DNA from: an uncultured Flavobacteriaceae bacterium
GTDB lineage: Bacteria; Bacteroidota; Bacteroidia; Flavobacteriales; Flavobacteriaceae
Assembly (NCBI GenBank): GCA_943842245.1
Contig: CALTAJ010000002.1
Coordinates: 186,001 to 250,000, forward strand
Reading direction: 5' to 3'
DNA: 64,000 nt
Position numbers and translations under genes: made by a program. Below are positions 11,172 to 21,505 of the stretch, piece after piece. Numbering within the stretch: the stretch's first letter is position 1; every line of letters starts with the position of its first letter. Under the pieces are notes generated by a model. That model worked only from the letters and a program-made list of their open reading frames with translations, did no database searches and was not told the origin of the DNA.

Positions 11172-12392
11172 ATGCTTAAAAAGCTTTTTAAAAATCTTGG
11201 CCCTGGTCCACTAATTGCTGCAGCATTCATTGGTCCTGGAACAGTCACACTTTGTACTCTAGCGGGTATAAAATTTGGAATGTCTCTTTTATGGACTTTA
11301 CTGATTGCTGTCTTAGCATCCATAACACTACAATCAATGGCAGTAAAAATTGGCATAATTGGAAAAAAAAGTATAACAGAAGCCCTAAAACATGAAATTA
11401 GTAATCCAGTAATTAAATACATTATAATTACTTTAATTTTTATGACTATTTTAATAGGAAATACAGCTTATGAGGCAGGAAATATTAGTGGAGCAGTTAT
11501 GGGTCTAGAAACATTATTTGGACAAATAAAAATAGATTTCAAAGACTTCTCATTAAATATCCACGCTATTATAATTGGCTTATTAGCTGGAGCACTCTTG
11601 TGGATCGGAAAATATAGGATTATAGAAAGATGTCTTATTGGACTTGTAATTATAATGAGTATAGCTTTTCTTTTTACAGCTATAGCCACCAGACCCTCCC
11701 TTTTGAGTGTTTTGTCTGGATTATTAAGCTTTAAGGCTCCAGCTGGAAGCTTACTAACAATTATTGGCTTAGTTGGAACAACTATAGTTCCCTATAATCT
11801 TTTTTTACATGCTGAATTAGTTAAAGAAAAATGGAATGATAAAGGTGATCTGAAATTTGCCTTAAAAGATTTGATAATAGCCTTAGGTCTCGGAGGATTG
11901 ATTTCCTTAAGCATCGTTATCACTGCTTCAAGTATAAATGCAACTGATATCAATACTGTTGGTGATTTGGCTTTAGGTTTAGAGTCTGTATTTGGCACTT
12001 TTTCAAGACAATTTCTAGCTATTGGACTTTTTGCAGCAGGAATCACAAGTACCATTACTGCTCCTTTAGCTGCTGCCTATGTTGTTTGTGGATGTTTTGG
12101 CCTATCTACTAATCTCCAATCTAACTATTTTAAGTTTATTTGGCTATCGATTATTTTGTTTGGTGTTTTTTTTTCTGCAACAGGCTTAAAACTAATCACA
12201 ATTATTCAGTTTGCTCAAATTACAAATGGAGTTTTACTTCCTATTATGGTAGGCTTATTGCTTTGGATGATGAATAAGTCAAGTTTATTAGGAAATTTTA
12301 AAAACAATAATTTACAAAATGCTATTGGATTTATAATTATTGTAGTATCACTATTCTTAAGCTTAAGAACCTTATTTTTAATATTCCAATGA
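11172..12392 (+). CDS. Nramp-family divalent metal transporter
   Basis: GPGPLIAAAFIGPGTVTLCTLAG, multiple TM. Confidence 0.88.
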   Translation: MLKKLFKNLGPGPLIAAAFIGPGTVTLCTLAGIKFGMSLLWTLLIAVLASITLQSMAVKIGIIGKKSITEALKHEISNPVIKYIIITLIFMTILIGNTAYEAGNISGAVMGLETLFGQIKIDFKDFSLNIHAIIIGLLAGALLWIGKYRIIERCLIGLVIIMSIAFLFTAIATRPSLLSVLSGLLSFKAPAGSLLTIIGLVGTTIVPYNLFLHAELVKEKWNDKGDLKFALKDLIIALGLGGLISLSIVITASSINATDINTVGDLALGLESVFGTFSRQFLAIGLFAAGITSTITAPLAAAYVVCGCFGLSTNLQSNYFKFIWLSIILFGVFFSATGLKLITIIQFAQITNGVLLPIMVGLLLWMMNKSSLLGNFKNNNLQNAIGFIIIVVSLFLSLRTLFLIFQ

Positions 12393-13114
12393 AGAATTTT
12401 GATATCAATTTAGATGTAGGTGAAGGCTGTCTAATAGAAAATGATCTTATGCCCTTAATTCAATCATGTAATATAGCATGTGGAGGACATGCGGGGAGCG
12501 ATATTGAAATCATGAAATGTATTTCTTTAGCAAAAATACATCAAGTAAAAATAGGAGCACATCCCTCCTATCCAGATAAAGAAAATTTTGGAAGAAAATC
12601 TATGCGGATTGATGAAAAATCTTTATCAATAAGTTTAGAAAATCAATTGAATCGCTTTATAAGACATTTAAGAAGCCTGAAAGATCTTCATCATATTAAA
12701 CCCCATGGAGCACTTTACAATGATTGTGTTAAAGATAAAACAATTGCAAAAATATTTATAAATGTTGTGCTTAAGTGTTGTCCAGAAGTTATAGTCTTCA
12801 CTCTGCCTGAAAGTGAATTGGAAAGACAGGCAAAAAAGAAAGGAGTCAAAGTATGGAGGGAGGCATTTTTAGATCGTGGCTACAAAGAAAACGGACAACT
12901 TCAAGGAAGAGAAAAACCAGGAGCAATAGTAAGCGATGTTAATGTAATGTATTCTCAATTAAAGAGCTTAATTAACAAAAATAAATTACAAACTATAAAA
13001 GGGGATTGGATTTCTATAAAAGCAGACACAATATGCTTTCATGGGGATCATCCGAATGTACTTTATAATATTCAAGAGCTTCTTAAATTTTATAAGATTA
13101 AAAATAATTTATGA
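12389..13114 (+). CDS. pxpA: 5-oxoprolinase subunit A (LamB/YcsF)
   Basis: DINLDVGEGC, SCNIACGGHAGSD, KIGAHPSYPD, HIKPHGALYN. Confidence 0.92.
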   Translation: MKNFDINLDVGEGCLIENDLMPLIQSCNIACGGHAGSDIEIMKCISLAKIHQVKIGAHPSYPDKENFGRKSMRIDEKSLSISLENQLNRFIRHLRSLKDLHHIKPHGALYNDCVKDKTIAKIFINVVLKCCPEVIVFTLPESELERQAKKKGVKVWREAFLDRGYKENGQLQGREKPGAIVSDVNVMYSQLKSLINKNKLQTIKGDWISIKADTICFHGDHPNVLYNIQELLKFYKIKNNL

Positions 13115-13830
13115 GTACTAAATTATTTAGGATTATCCCTTTGAATCCTACAGCTCTATTGATTGAATATAATCAGCAACCTTCCAAAGTGTTATTGGAA
13201 AAATTACTTTCATTTAAACTACTTGTTGAAAAGCAAGCTAAGGTCACGCGTTGTGTGATGGGTTACCAGTCTTTGATAATTCATTTGAATGAAGAAATTA
13301 AAAATCTAAGTTGGTGGAAAAATCATTTAAATGAGCTACAAATTCAAATTAAAAAGGTAAAGTTAAATAAAGCTAAACTATGGAAGATTCCGGTTTGTTA
13401 TGATAATAAATACGCTCCCGACATTATTTCTTTGTCCAAGGCACTAAAATTAGAAATTGAGGAACTAATTAGCATCCACACTCAAACAAAATATAGAATA
13501 TATTTTCTTGGTTTTCTACCTGGATTTCTTTATCTAGAAGGACTGAATAAGCGCTTACATTTTCCAAGAAAGGAGAATCCTATATTAAATGTTCCTAAAG
13601 GAGCAGTTGGAATTGGAGGAAAACAAACAGGTATTTATCCCAATTTAAGTCCTGGTGGATGGCATTTGATTGGTAATACCCCTCTTACACTTTTTGACAT
13701 TAAACAAAATCCTCCTTGTTTTGCTTCTCCTGGAGATTGGGTATCTTTTACGTCAATTGATCAAAAGACTTATCAAGACTTAGAGAAAAAAATCAAAAAA
13801 GATAAATTTAAATTCATGCCACATGATTGA
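13111..13830 (+). CDS. pxpB: 5-oxoprolinase subunit B (KipI)
   Basis: FLPGFLYLEGL, PRKENPILNVPKGAVGIGGKQTGIYP. Confidence 0.92.
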   Translation: MSTKLFRIIPLNPTALLIEYNQQPSKVLLEKLLSFKLLVEKQAKVTRCVMGYQSLIIHLNEEIKNLSWWKNHLNELQIQIKKVKLNKAKLWKIPVCYDNKYAPDIISLSKALKLEIEELISIHTQTKYRIYFLGFLPGFLYLEGLNKRLHFPRKENPILNVPKGAVGIGGKQTGIYPNLSPGGWHLIGNTPLTLFDIKQNPPCFASPGDWVSFTSIDQKTYQDLEKKIKKDKFKFMPHD

Positions 13831-14677
13831 AGTTATAAGGCATGGATTCTACACTAGCGTTCAAGATAAGGGTCGATTTAATTATGAATCCTATGGGGTT
13901 CCACTATCTGGAGCTCTCGATCAACAGTCATTTAGAATGGCTAATCGGATTTTAAATAATAATCCTAAGGCTGCAGCTATAGAAATTACTATTAAAGGAC
14001 CTAAGATTCGTTTTCATCAAAAGACATTTATAACCTTAACAGGAGCAAAAATTGAGGCAAAGATCAATGGATTAAAAATTAATAATTATATCCCAATTCA
14101 AGTTTTAGAAGGTGATATTTTAGAAATGGGGATTACCAAAAATGGCTGTCGAACATACTTAGGTGTTGCTGGTGGTATCAAAACAGAAAAAGTGATGGGA
14201 AGTCGAAGTCAATTTCATGGGCTAACTCGCGAAGATCGAATATGTAAAAAAATGTTATTACCTATTGGGAATTCAAATTTTGTCCCCTTGAAACGAGCAC
14301 GTATAAGTTTGCCCATACGAGATTATTCAAAAAAGGAAATTGAAGTTTATCCAGGTCCTGAATTTGATCAATTAACTCAAGTCCAAAAAAAAAATCTTTT
14401 AAATTCTTCATTTAGCCTTTCAAATTTAAATAATCGCATGGCTTTTCGTCTAAAAGAAAAATTAAAAAATGAATTGCCTCAAATATGGACAGCTCCAGTA
14501 ATACCTGGAACTATGCAATGCACTCCACAAGGAAGTTTGATTATATTAATGCGAGATGCTCAAGTTACAGGCGGATATCCTCGAATTCTTCAACTAAATA
14601 ATAAGGGTATAAATTTCTTATCACAAAAAAAAACTGAAGATAAACTTTACTTTAAATTGCTTTCAAGAATAGAATAA
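13823..14677 (+). CDS. pxpC: 5-oxoprolinase subunit C (KipA)
   Basis: IRHGFYTSVQDKGRFNYESYGVPLSGALDQ, TYLGVAGGI; operon with pxpAB. Confidence 0.92.
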   Translation: MIEVIRHGFYTSVQDKGRFNYESYGVPLSGALDQQSFRMANRILNNNPKAAAIEITIKGPKIRFHQKTFITLTGAKIEAKINGLKINNYIPIQVLEGDILEMGITKNGCRTYLGVAGGIKTEKVMGSRSQFHGLTREDRICKKMLLPIGNSNFVPLKRARISLPIRDYSKKEIEVYPGPEFDQLTQVQKKNLLNSSFSLSNLNNRMAFRLKEKLKNELPQIWTAPVIPGTMQCTPQGSLIILMRDAQVTGGYPRILQLNNKGINFLSQKKTEDKLYFKLLSRIE

Positions 14678-14736
14678 AAATTTAAGTACTCTCAGTTAAA
14701 AAATTGTTTCTTATTTTTGCTAGGATTTTATTGTAG

Positions 14737-15993
14737 ATGAAAATACTCTTAAAAAATGCTACCATTATTAACGAAAAGAGCTCTTTTCATAACCAAAAAT
14801 TAGATTTACTTATAGTTGATGGGATTTTAAGTAAAATCGAAAACAACATTGATTCAGAAGCCGATAAAATAATTGAATTAATTGATCTTCATGTTTCGTC
14901 TGGTTGGTTTGATCCAAACGTTTCTTTTGGTGAGCCCGGATTTGAAGAACGCGAAACATTAAAAAATGGTTTGTTTACCGCTGCTAAAAGTGGATTTACA
15001 CATGTTTTATTAAACCCCAATACAGAACCTGTTTTATCCACTCATGCCGATGTAAGTTATTTAATTCAAAGTACAGATTCCAACACCACTAAACTCCATG
15101 TGAGTGCTTCGCTATCAAAAAATTCAGAAGGGAAACAAATGGCCTCTTTGTATGATATGCATAAGGCCGGTTCTAGGGCTTATGGAGACTTTAATTTACC
15201 TGTAAAAAACTCAAATCTTTTGAGGATTGCATTAGATTATGTTCAGAGTTTTGATGGAATTATCCAGGCTTATCCTATAGATTTAAGATTAAATAATAAT
15301 GGGCAAATCCATGAAGGTATAGTAAGTACTAACTTAGGACTAAAAGGTATTCCATATATTGCAGAAACAGCTCCCTTGTCACGTGATCTTCAACTTTTGG
15401 AATATACTCAAGGTAAATTACACATACCTTATATTTCATGTGCATCTAGTGTAAACTTAATCAGATTGGCCAAAAAAAAGGGGCTCAATGTCAGTTGTAG
15501 TGTTGGAATTGCTCATTTATTATACACTGATGAAGAACTAATAGATTTTGATACTAATTACAAAATACACCCCCCTATCCGAAGTATAGAAGATCAAAAA
15601 GCATTACGTCAAGGTCTTTTGGATGGAACAATAGATATGGTTACAAGTCTACATCAACCCATTAATACTGAATTAAAAGATTTAGACTTTGTTAGTTCAG
15701 AACCAGGAAGCATTGGACTTGAAGCTGCTTTTAAGGTTCTTCAGAATCAATTTCCACTAGAAAAAGTCATTTCGTTTTTAACTCGTGGGAAAAAGCGCTT
15801 TGGGATTGAAGAAAATAGCTTTAAATTAGGTTCTTCGGCAGACTTTACACTATTTACACCCAATGGTAGTGGCAACTTTGGTATTGATGAACTTTTTTCA
15901 ACTTCCAAAAACTGTATGTTTATTGGAGCTCCAATTAAAGGTAATGTTTATGGTTGTATTCGTAACGATAAGTTTCAACTTAACAGTATATAA
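14737..15993 (+). CDS. Dihydroorotase-like amidohydrolase (probably non-catalytic homologue)
   Basis: Dihydroorotase fold/length, but the usual DxHxHxRxPG motif reads DPNVSFGEPG. Confidence 0.75.
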   Translation: MKILLKNATIINEKSSFHNQKLDLLIVDGILSKIENNIDSEADKIIELIDLHVSSGWFDPNVSFGEPGFEERETLKNGLFTAAKSGFTHVLLNPNTEPVLSTHADVSYLIQSTDSNTTKLHVSASLSKNSEGKQMASLYDMHKAGSRAYGDFNLPVKNSNLLRIALDYVQSFDGIIQAYPIDLRLNNNGQIHEGIVSTNLGLKGIPYIAETAPLSRDLQLLEYTQGKLHIPYISCASSVNLIRLAKKKGLNVSCSVGIAHLLYTDEELIDFDTNYKIHPPIRSIEDQKALRQGLLDGTIDMVTSLHQPINTELKDLDFVSSEPGSIGLEAAFKVLQNQFPLEKVISFLTRGKKRFGIEENSFKLGSSADFTLFTPNGSGNFGIDELFSTSKNCMFIGAPIKGNVYGCIRNDKFQLNSI

Positions 15994-15999
15994 AATATA

Positions 16000-16629
16000 A
16001 TGTTAGAATACAGAATTCGTAAAGCAGAAAATAATCTAGCACAAAGTCCCGTTATGTTTTTAATTCACGGTTATGGGAGTAATTCTGAAGACTTATTCTC
16101 TTTTGCACCACATCTGCCTAAAAGTCATACCATCATTGCTTTACAAGCTCCCTTATTGTTAGTACATGGAAGTTATGCATGGTATCAACTTTATCCCAAA
16201 GAAGATGGCTCATTAGAAGCAAAATTAAATGAAGCTCAAGATGCACTAGATTTAATAATAAAAAATATTGAACTATTAGTTAACAAATATAATCTTAATT
16301 CATTAGATTTAAGTGTATTAGGATTTAGTCAAGGGGCAATGCTAAGTTGGGCTTTAGGATATAGTAAACCCAATAAAGTACGTCGCATTATAGCACTCAG
16401 TGGCTTGATCCATGAGAGTATAGATACTTCCAAATCTCCCGAATTTGTCGCGTACGCAGCGCATGGAATCAACGATATTGTAATTTCTGTAGAAATGGCT
16501 CGCAAATCAGTTTTACCTCTTAGCAAAAAATACAATGAAATAGAATATTATGAATTCAATGACGGCCATAATGTTTCTAATGAAAACTTTTCAAAAATGT
16601 TAGCCTGGCTAGAAAAAACAAATTTATAA
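16000..16629 (+). CDS. alpha/beta hydrolase (phospholipase/carboxylesterase family)
   Basis: FLIHGYGSNSEDLF, LGFSQGAMLSW nucleophile elbow, C-terminal GHNVS. Confidence 0.85.
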   Translation: MLEYRIRKAENNLAQSPVMFLIHGYGSNSEDLFSFAPHLPKSHTIIALQAPLLLVHGSYAWYQLYPKEDGSLEAKLNEAQDALDLIIKNIELLVNKYNLNSLDLSVLGFSQGAMLSWALGYSKPNKVRRIIALSGLIHESIDTSKSPEFVAYAAHGINDIVISVEMARKSVLPLSKKYNEIEYYEFNDGHNVSNENFSKMLAWLEKTNL

Positions 16630-17097
16630 TGGTTTTACAAATGATTTTATTTTTTTTAAATCATAGCCATCACTATTATTCTCTTTAAATTCTAAAATAG
16701 CTTGCCCCCAGCTTATATTTGATTGAAAACCAATCAGTATCCAATATTGATTTACAACTCTAATCTGATCAATCAGAAAACGTTCGTTAGGAAGTTTTAT
16801 AATATTTTTAAGGCTCCCTTTATTGTTCATGTCTAATAATAGCTTCCTCAGAGACTCTTCTTCCTTTGTAAAATCCCCTAAAATAGCTAATCTACGATTA
16901 CCTCCTAACGAAAAATAATTATTTGTCTCGCAATAAGCTTCTAGAGTTTTTAGATCTTTTTTTAACTTTTGTTTACTCTTATATTCACCCTGAATTAGTT
17001 TATCTTGATGATTGAGGATTTTATTGGTATTAAATATTTGATAAAAAAGGACAATACAAACAAATAAAAATAGATACAAGAGGATTTTAAATTTCAT
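16624..17097 (-). CDS. Hypothetical membrane-anchored protein
   Basis: 157 aa ORF with N-terminal TM. Confidence 0.6.
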   Translation of the reverse strand: MKFKILLYLFLFVCIVLFYQIFNTNKILNHQDKLIQGEYKSKQKLKKDLKTLEAYCETNNYFSLGGNRRLAILGDFTKEEESLRKLLLDMNNKGSLKNIIKLPNERFLIDQIRVVNQYWILIGFQSNISWGQAILEFKENNSDGYDLKKIKSFVKPL

Positions 17098-17108
17098 AGA
17101 AGTTCATT

Positions 17109-17879
17109 TTAATTTGAATTAACAGTTAATGAATCATATGCTAAAAAAACGTTTAAAGGTAAATTAGAACTCACTTCTTTATGAAAACCCATTAAGTGAC
17201 TAATATGCGTCAAATAGCAACTTTTAGGATTTAAATTATCAATGAGCTCCAATGCTTCTTCTAAATTAAGATGGTTAGGATGGGCTTCTATTCTTAAACA
17301 ACTTAAAACAAGTACGTCTAAGTCTTTTAATTTTTCTTTTTCAGATTGACTTATTGTCTTAACGTCAGTCAAATAACAAAAATTATCAATGCGGTAACCC
17401 AAAACTGATAATTGATTATGCATCACTTCTATCGGAGTAATATTTTTTCTTTTAAATTTAAATATTTGATCAGGTTTAACAATATTAATTCCTACTGACG
17501 GAGCTCCAGGATATTTATTTTCTTTAGAAAATATATAATCAAAACGACGCGTAAAATTCTCAATAACTCTCTTACTTCCAAAAACAGGAATATCACCCTG
17601 TCGAAAGAAAAAAGGACGAATATCGTCCATCCCTGCACTATGGTCTGAATGTTCATGAGTAAAAAATATTCCATCTAACTTTTTAATTTTTTCTCTTAAC
17701 ATTTGTTGTCTAAAATCAGGGCCACAGTCAACTATAAGGTTTACTTCTTCCCATTGAATTAAGATAGAAACTCGCAAACGTTTGTCTTTATAGTCTTGAC
17801 TTAGACAAACCGGGTGATCACTTCCAATCACAGGAATACCTTGAGATGTTCCAGTACCTAAAAAAGTTACTTTTACCAT
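17109..17879 (-). CDS. MBL-fold metallo-hydrolase (PhnP-like)
   Basis: GTGTSQGIPVIGSDHPVC, FFTHEHSDHSAGMDDIRPF; start taken as ATG 17879 (track starts at an upstream TTG). Confidence 0.85.
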   Translation of the reverse strand: MVKVTFLGTGTSQGIPVIGSDHPVCLSQDYKDKRLRVSILIQWEEVNLIVDCGPDFRQQMLREKIKKLDGIFFTHEHSDHSAGMDDIRPFFFRQGDIPVFGSKRVIENFTRRFDYIFSKENKYPGAPSVGINIVKPDQIFKFKRKNITPIEVMHNQLSVLGYRIDNFCYLTDVKTISQSEKEKLKDLDVLVLSCLRIEAHPNHLNLEEALELIDNLNPKSCYLTHISHLMGFHKEVSSNLPLNVFLAYDSLTVNSN

Positions 17880-17947
17880 GTTATTCAAAGGTAATCTTTG
17901 TCTTTTAATTCCACAATCTTTGTAGATTTGAAAAATTATTTTTACTC

Positions 17948-19378
17948 ATGACCTTAAAATTACCAGGTGAGATTGAATTAGAAAATCGACCATCCGTCGA
18001 AGCCAAAGCGCTTCGCATTAATCTTAATAAATTTATTTATGGAACTTTTGCTGAAATTGGTGCGGGTCAAGAAGTTGCTCGTCATTTCTTTCGCTCAGGC
18101 GGTGCATCTGGAACTATAGCTAAAACTATCAGTGCCTATGATAAGAATTTTAGTGATAATATTTATGGTGAGGAGGAAGACAATCGATATGTGACTGAAG
18201 CACGCCTAAATAAGATGCTTGATCATGAAATGCAACTTTTAGAAGAGCGTATCTCAAGAGAGGAAAGTCCTAATAAAATGTTCTTTACCTACGCCAATAC
18301 AGTTACAACTATAGACTTTGCTAAAAAATTTAGGGGACACGGATGGATGGGTATCCGATTTCAAGCAGACCCAAACCAGCCTTACAGTGAGATCACCTTA
18401 CATGTTAGATTTCATCAAACCGAGGCACGTCTTCAACAAGAAGTACTAGGGCTTATTGGGGTAAACCTAGTTTATGGAGCTTTTTACAAAAACGAAGAGC
18501 CTAAAAAACTATTGCGTTACCTTTATGACAATCTTGATCAAGATTCTATTGAAATTGATACTATCAACTTTAATGGACCTCTATTTAAAGATGTGGATAA
18601 CCGTTTAATGAGCTTAGAGCTTGTAAAAAATGGTATGACTGACGCTGTGATGTTTAATCCCCAGGGAAATAATATTTTACCTGCAAGAGAATTATACAAA
18701 AAGAACATCCTAACTTTAAGAGGTAGTTTTCGCCCTGTGACTAAGGTAAATATTGACATGTTTGAAAAAGCATTGGATGCATTTATTCATGAACCCGAAG
18801 TAAAAGAGCAAAAGACAGTTGTTATTTTTGAAATTACCCTGTCCAATCTCCGTGCTCAGGGAGAAATTGATGAAAAAGACTTTATGGACAGAGCCAAACT
18901 GCTTTGTTCTTTAGGTCATATGGTAATGATTTCTAACTTTAAAGAATACTATAAGTTAGTAGACTATCTCTCTCAATACACCAAAAAACAATTAGGACTA
19001 TCTATGGGAGTAAGTAATTTTGTTGAAATTTTTAACGAACAATATTACCAAGATTTAGGTGGAGGTATTCTTGAAGCTTTTGGCAAAATGTTTTATAATA
19101 ATTTAAAAGTATACCTCTACCCTATGAAAGATGATAAAGGTAACATCATTAATAGTACTAACCTCAAGTTAGACCCTCGTATGAAAGACTTTTACAAGTT
19201 CTTTAAATACAATAGTAAGGTTGTAGATATTTTTGATTTTGATGAAGAGTATCTTAATATTTTCAGTAGGAAAATTTTAGAACAAATTCGAAGTGGAGAG
19301 TCTAATTGGGAAGAACATCTTCCAGGTGGTATCGCTGAAATGATAAAACAAAACCAAATGTTTGGAATTAAGTCCTAA
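17948..19378 (+). CDS. Conserved Bacteroidota protein of uncertain function (database names inconsistent)
   Basis: 476 aa intact ORF, NRPSVEAKALRINLNKFIYGTFAEIGAGQEVARHFFRSGGASGTIAKTISAYD; recognised as a conserved family, no function supported by sequence alone. Confidence 0.7.
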   Translation: MTLKLPGEIELENRPSVEAKALRINLNKFIYGTFAEIGAGQEVARHFFRSGGASGTIAKTISAYDKNFSDNIYGEEEDNRYVTEARLNKMLDHEMQLLEERISREESPNKMFFTYANTVTTIDFAKKFRGHGWMGIRFQADPNQPYSEITLHVRFHQTEARLQQEVLGLIGVNLVYGAFYKNEEPKKLLRYLYDNLDQDSIEIDTINFNGPLFKDVDNRLMSLELVKNGMTDAVMFNPQGNNILPARELYKKNILTLRGSFRPVTKVNIDMFEKALDAFIHEPEVKEQKTVVIFEITLSNLRAQGEIDEKDFMDRAKLLCSLGHMVMISNFKEYYKLVDYLSQYTKKQLGLSMGVSNFVEIFNEQYYQDLGGGILEAFGKMFYNNLKVYLYPMKDDKGNIINSTNLKLDPRMKDFYKFFKYNSKVVDIFDFDEEYLNIFSRKILEQIRSGESNWEEHLPGGIAEMIKQNQMFGIKS

Positions 19379-19388
19379 ATCATAGAAC

Positions 19389-19841
19389 CTACTCTAATAT
19401 TTGAGAAGCGTGTTCTTTTGTTTTTACCTTATCAATAACACGAGCTACCTTACCTTCCTCATCAATAATGAAGGTCTTTCGATGTATACCCTCATATTCT
19501 TTGCCCATAAATTTTTTAAGTCCCCAAACTCCAAAAGCATTTATAACTGCCTTGTCTTGATCTGCAATTAAAGGAAATGGGAAATCAAACTTTTTTGAAA
19601 AATTACGTTGACTTTTTACTGAATCCGCACTCACTCCTAAAAGTGAATAGCCTGCATCTTGTAATTCCTTAAAATGATCTCTTAAGTCACACGCCTCAGC
19701 TGTACAGCCAGGAGTATTTGCTTTAGGGTAAAAGAAAACAATAAGCTTTTTACCAAGGTAATCCTCTAATGATTGAATATTTCCACGATCATCTGAAACT
19801 GAAAAAGCCGGTACTTTATCTCCTATTTTTAATGATGTCAT
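19389..19841 (-). CDS. bcp: Thioredoxin-dependent peroxiredoxin (Bcp type)
   Basis: FFYPKANTPGCTAEACDLRD. Confidence 0.92.
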   Translation of the reverse strand: MTSLKIGDKVPAFSVSDDRGNIQSLEDYLGKKLIVFFYPKANTPGCTAEACDLRDHFKELQDAGYSLLGVSADSVKSQRNFSKKFDFPFPLIADQDKAVINAFGVWGLKKFMGKEYEGIHRKTFIIDEEGKVARVIDKVKTKEHASQILE

Positions 19842-19890
19842 AACTTATAATTTTTCCTAAATTACAAAAGCTATTAAGAATAAAAAAAGA

Positions 19891-20532
19891 ATGACAAAAA
19901 AAGAAAAAGTTGAATTTGTTGTCCATACTTTAAAAGAAATTTATCCTAAAATTCCTATTCCTCTTGACCACTCCGATCCATATACTCTTTTGATTGCTGT
20001 TTTGATGTCTGCTCAAAGTACAGATGTTCGAGTAAATAAAATCACTCCATTACTTTTTGCAAAAGCAAAAACCCCTGAAGAGATGATTAAACTTAGCGTG
20101 AAAGAAATAAAGGAGATTATACGTCCAGTTGGATTATCACCAATGAAGTCAAAGGGTATCCATGGACTGTCTGAAATTTTGATTGATAAATATGATGGAA
20201 AAGTGCCACGCACTTATCAAGAATTAGAGGCTTTACCCTCAGTAGGGCACAAAACTGCTGCCGTTGTTATGGCTCAAGCGTTCGGTATTGCAACTTTTCC
20301 TGTTGACACACATATCCACCGCTTAATGTATCGATGGGGATTTACAAATGGTAAAAATGTAGTCCAAACAGAAAGAGATGCAAAACGTTTATTTCCAAAG
20401 CTATTATGGAATGATTTACACTTACAAATAATATGGTATGGCAGGGAGTATTCACCTGCAAGAGGCTGGAACCTTCAAAGAGATATAATAACTAGAACAA
20501 TTGGACGGAAGTCTATATTGAAAAATATTTAA
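19891..20532 (+). CDS. nth: Endonuclease III
   Basis: VLMSAQSTDVRVNKITPLLF, LPSVGHKTAAVV, FPVDTHIHRL. Confidence 0.92.
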   Translation: MTKKEKVEFVVHTLKEIYPKIPIPLDHSDPYTLLIAVLMSAQSTDVRVNKITPLLFAKAKTPEEMIKLSVKEIKEIIRPVGLSPMKSKGIHGLSEILIDKYDGKVPRTYQELEALPSVGHKTAAVVMAQAFGIATFPVDTHIHRLMYRWGFTNGKNVVQTERDAKRLFPKLLWNDLHLQIIWYGREYSPARGWNLQRDIITRTIGRKSILKNI

Positions 20533-20678
20533 TTATTAACTTGATCAAGGTATTTTTTACTTTCTTTAATCTTTTTATAAGCACTTGAAAAAGCTAAAAT
20601 TCTTTTAATAACAATGCTACTAGGCAATGTTTTTGAGAAAGAGGACACGGATTTATCTTGAGAGTAGTTTTTTTCCAT
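20529..20678 (-). CDS. Small 49-aa protein (missed by track)
   Basis: MEKNYSQDKSVSSFSKTLPSSIVIKRILAFSSAYKKIKESKKYLDQVNN*, fills the nth-sigma gap. Confidence 0.55.
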   Translation of the reverse strand: MEKNYSQDKSVSSFSKTLPSSIVIKRILAFSSAYKKIKESKKYLDQVNN

Positions 20679-20723
20679 AAATATTACTTGTGTAATAAAA
20701 ACGCTAAAAAGATAAAAAAATTG

Positions 20724-21317
20724 TTAAGCTTCTAAAACTATTTTATGCTCGCTAATTAACTTGCGAAGATTTATAATTGCATAACGCATTCTTCCTAAAG
20801 CAGTATTTATACTAACACGAGTATTTTCTGAGATTTCTTTGAAGCTCATGTCACGATATAAACGCATGATTAATACTTCTTTTTGGTCTTCAGGTAATTC
20901 TTGAATCAGATTTTGAATATCTTTTGAAATCTGGTCTTCAACTAAAATATCTTCTGCATTTAAAGTGCCATCCGATATGAATTGAAAAATATCAAACTCA
21001 TCATTATTTTTGATTGTTGGAATGCGATTACTCTTTCTAAAATGATCTATAACTAAATTGTGTGCTATTCTCATAATCCAAGGGAGAAACTTTCCTTCTT
21101 CATTATATAGACCATTCTTAAGAGTTCGAATAACTTTGATAAATGTATCTTGAAAAATATCCTCAGAGGTGTCTTTATCGTTAATCTTAGAATTAATGAA
21201 ATTAAAAATTTGCAACTTATGGCGATTAATTAATTTTCCAAGAGCTAGTTCAGATCCATTAATATAGTCTTTTACTAATTCTGCGTCAGAATGTTTAATT
21301 GTTTTGGCTGTATTCAT
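20724..21317 (-). CDS. RNA polymerase sigma factor, ECF/sigma-70 family
   Basis: DIFQDTFIKVIRTL, WIMRIAHNLVIDHFRK, LPEDQKEVLIMRLYRDMSFKEIS. Confidence 0.9.
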   Translation of the reverse strand: MNTAKTIKHSDAELVKDYINGSELALGKLINRHKLQIFNFINSKINDKDTSEDIFQDTFIKVIRTLKNGLYNEEGKFLPWIMRIAHNLVIDHFRKSNRIPTIKNNDEFDIFQFISDGTLNAEDILVEDQISKDIQNLIQELPEDQKEVLIMRLYRDMSFKEISENTRVSINTALGRMRYAIINLRKLISEHKIVLEA

Positions 21318-21505
21318 AATAAAATTACTTTGACCTAATGGCCGTTAAAACTTCAGAGTGTTAAAAAGTAATTTTATTCTATAAGCATATATTTTATGCA
21401 AATATAAGAATTTTTTATAACTCAATTCAAATCTGTACTTGTTTGAGTCCTAAAATAAATTTTTGATCCTTACTTGATCTAATATTCAGATTTAAAAAAC
21501 GTAAA

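Noticed and set aside
17948-19378. Assigning an enzymatic function (e.g. NaMN adenylyltransferase or TonB receptor labels used in databases)
   Set aside because: No nucleotidyltransferase HxGH-type motif or beta-barrel/plug features visible; left as conserved unknown
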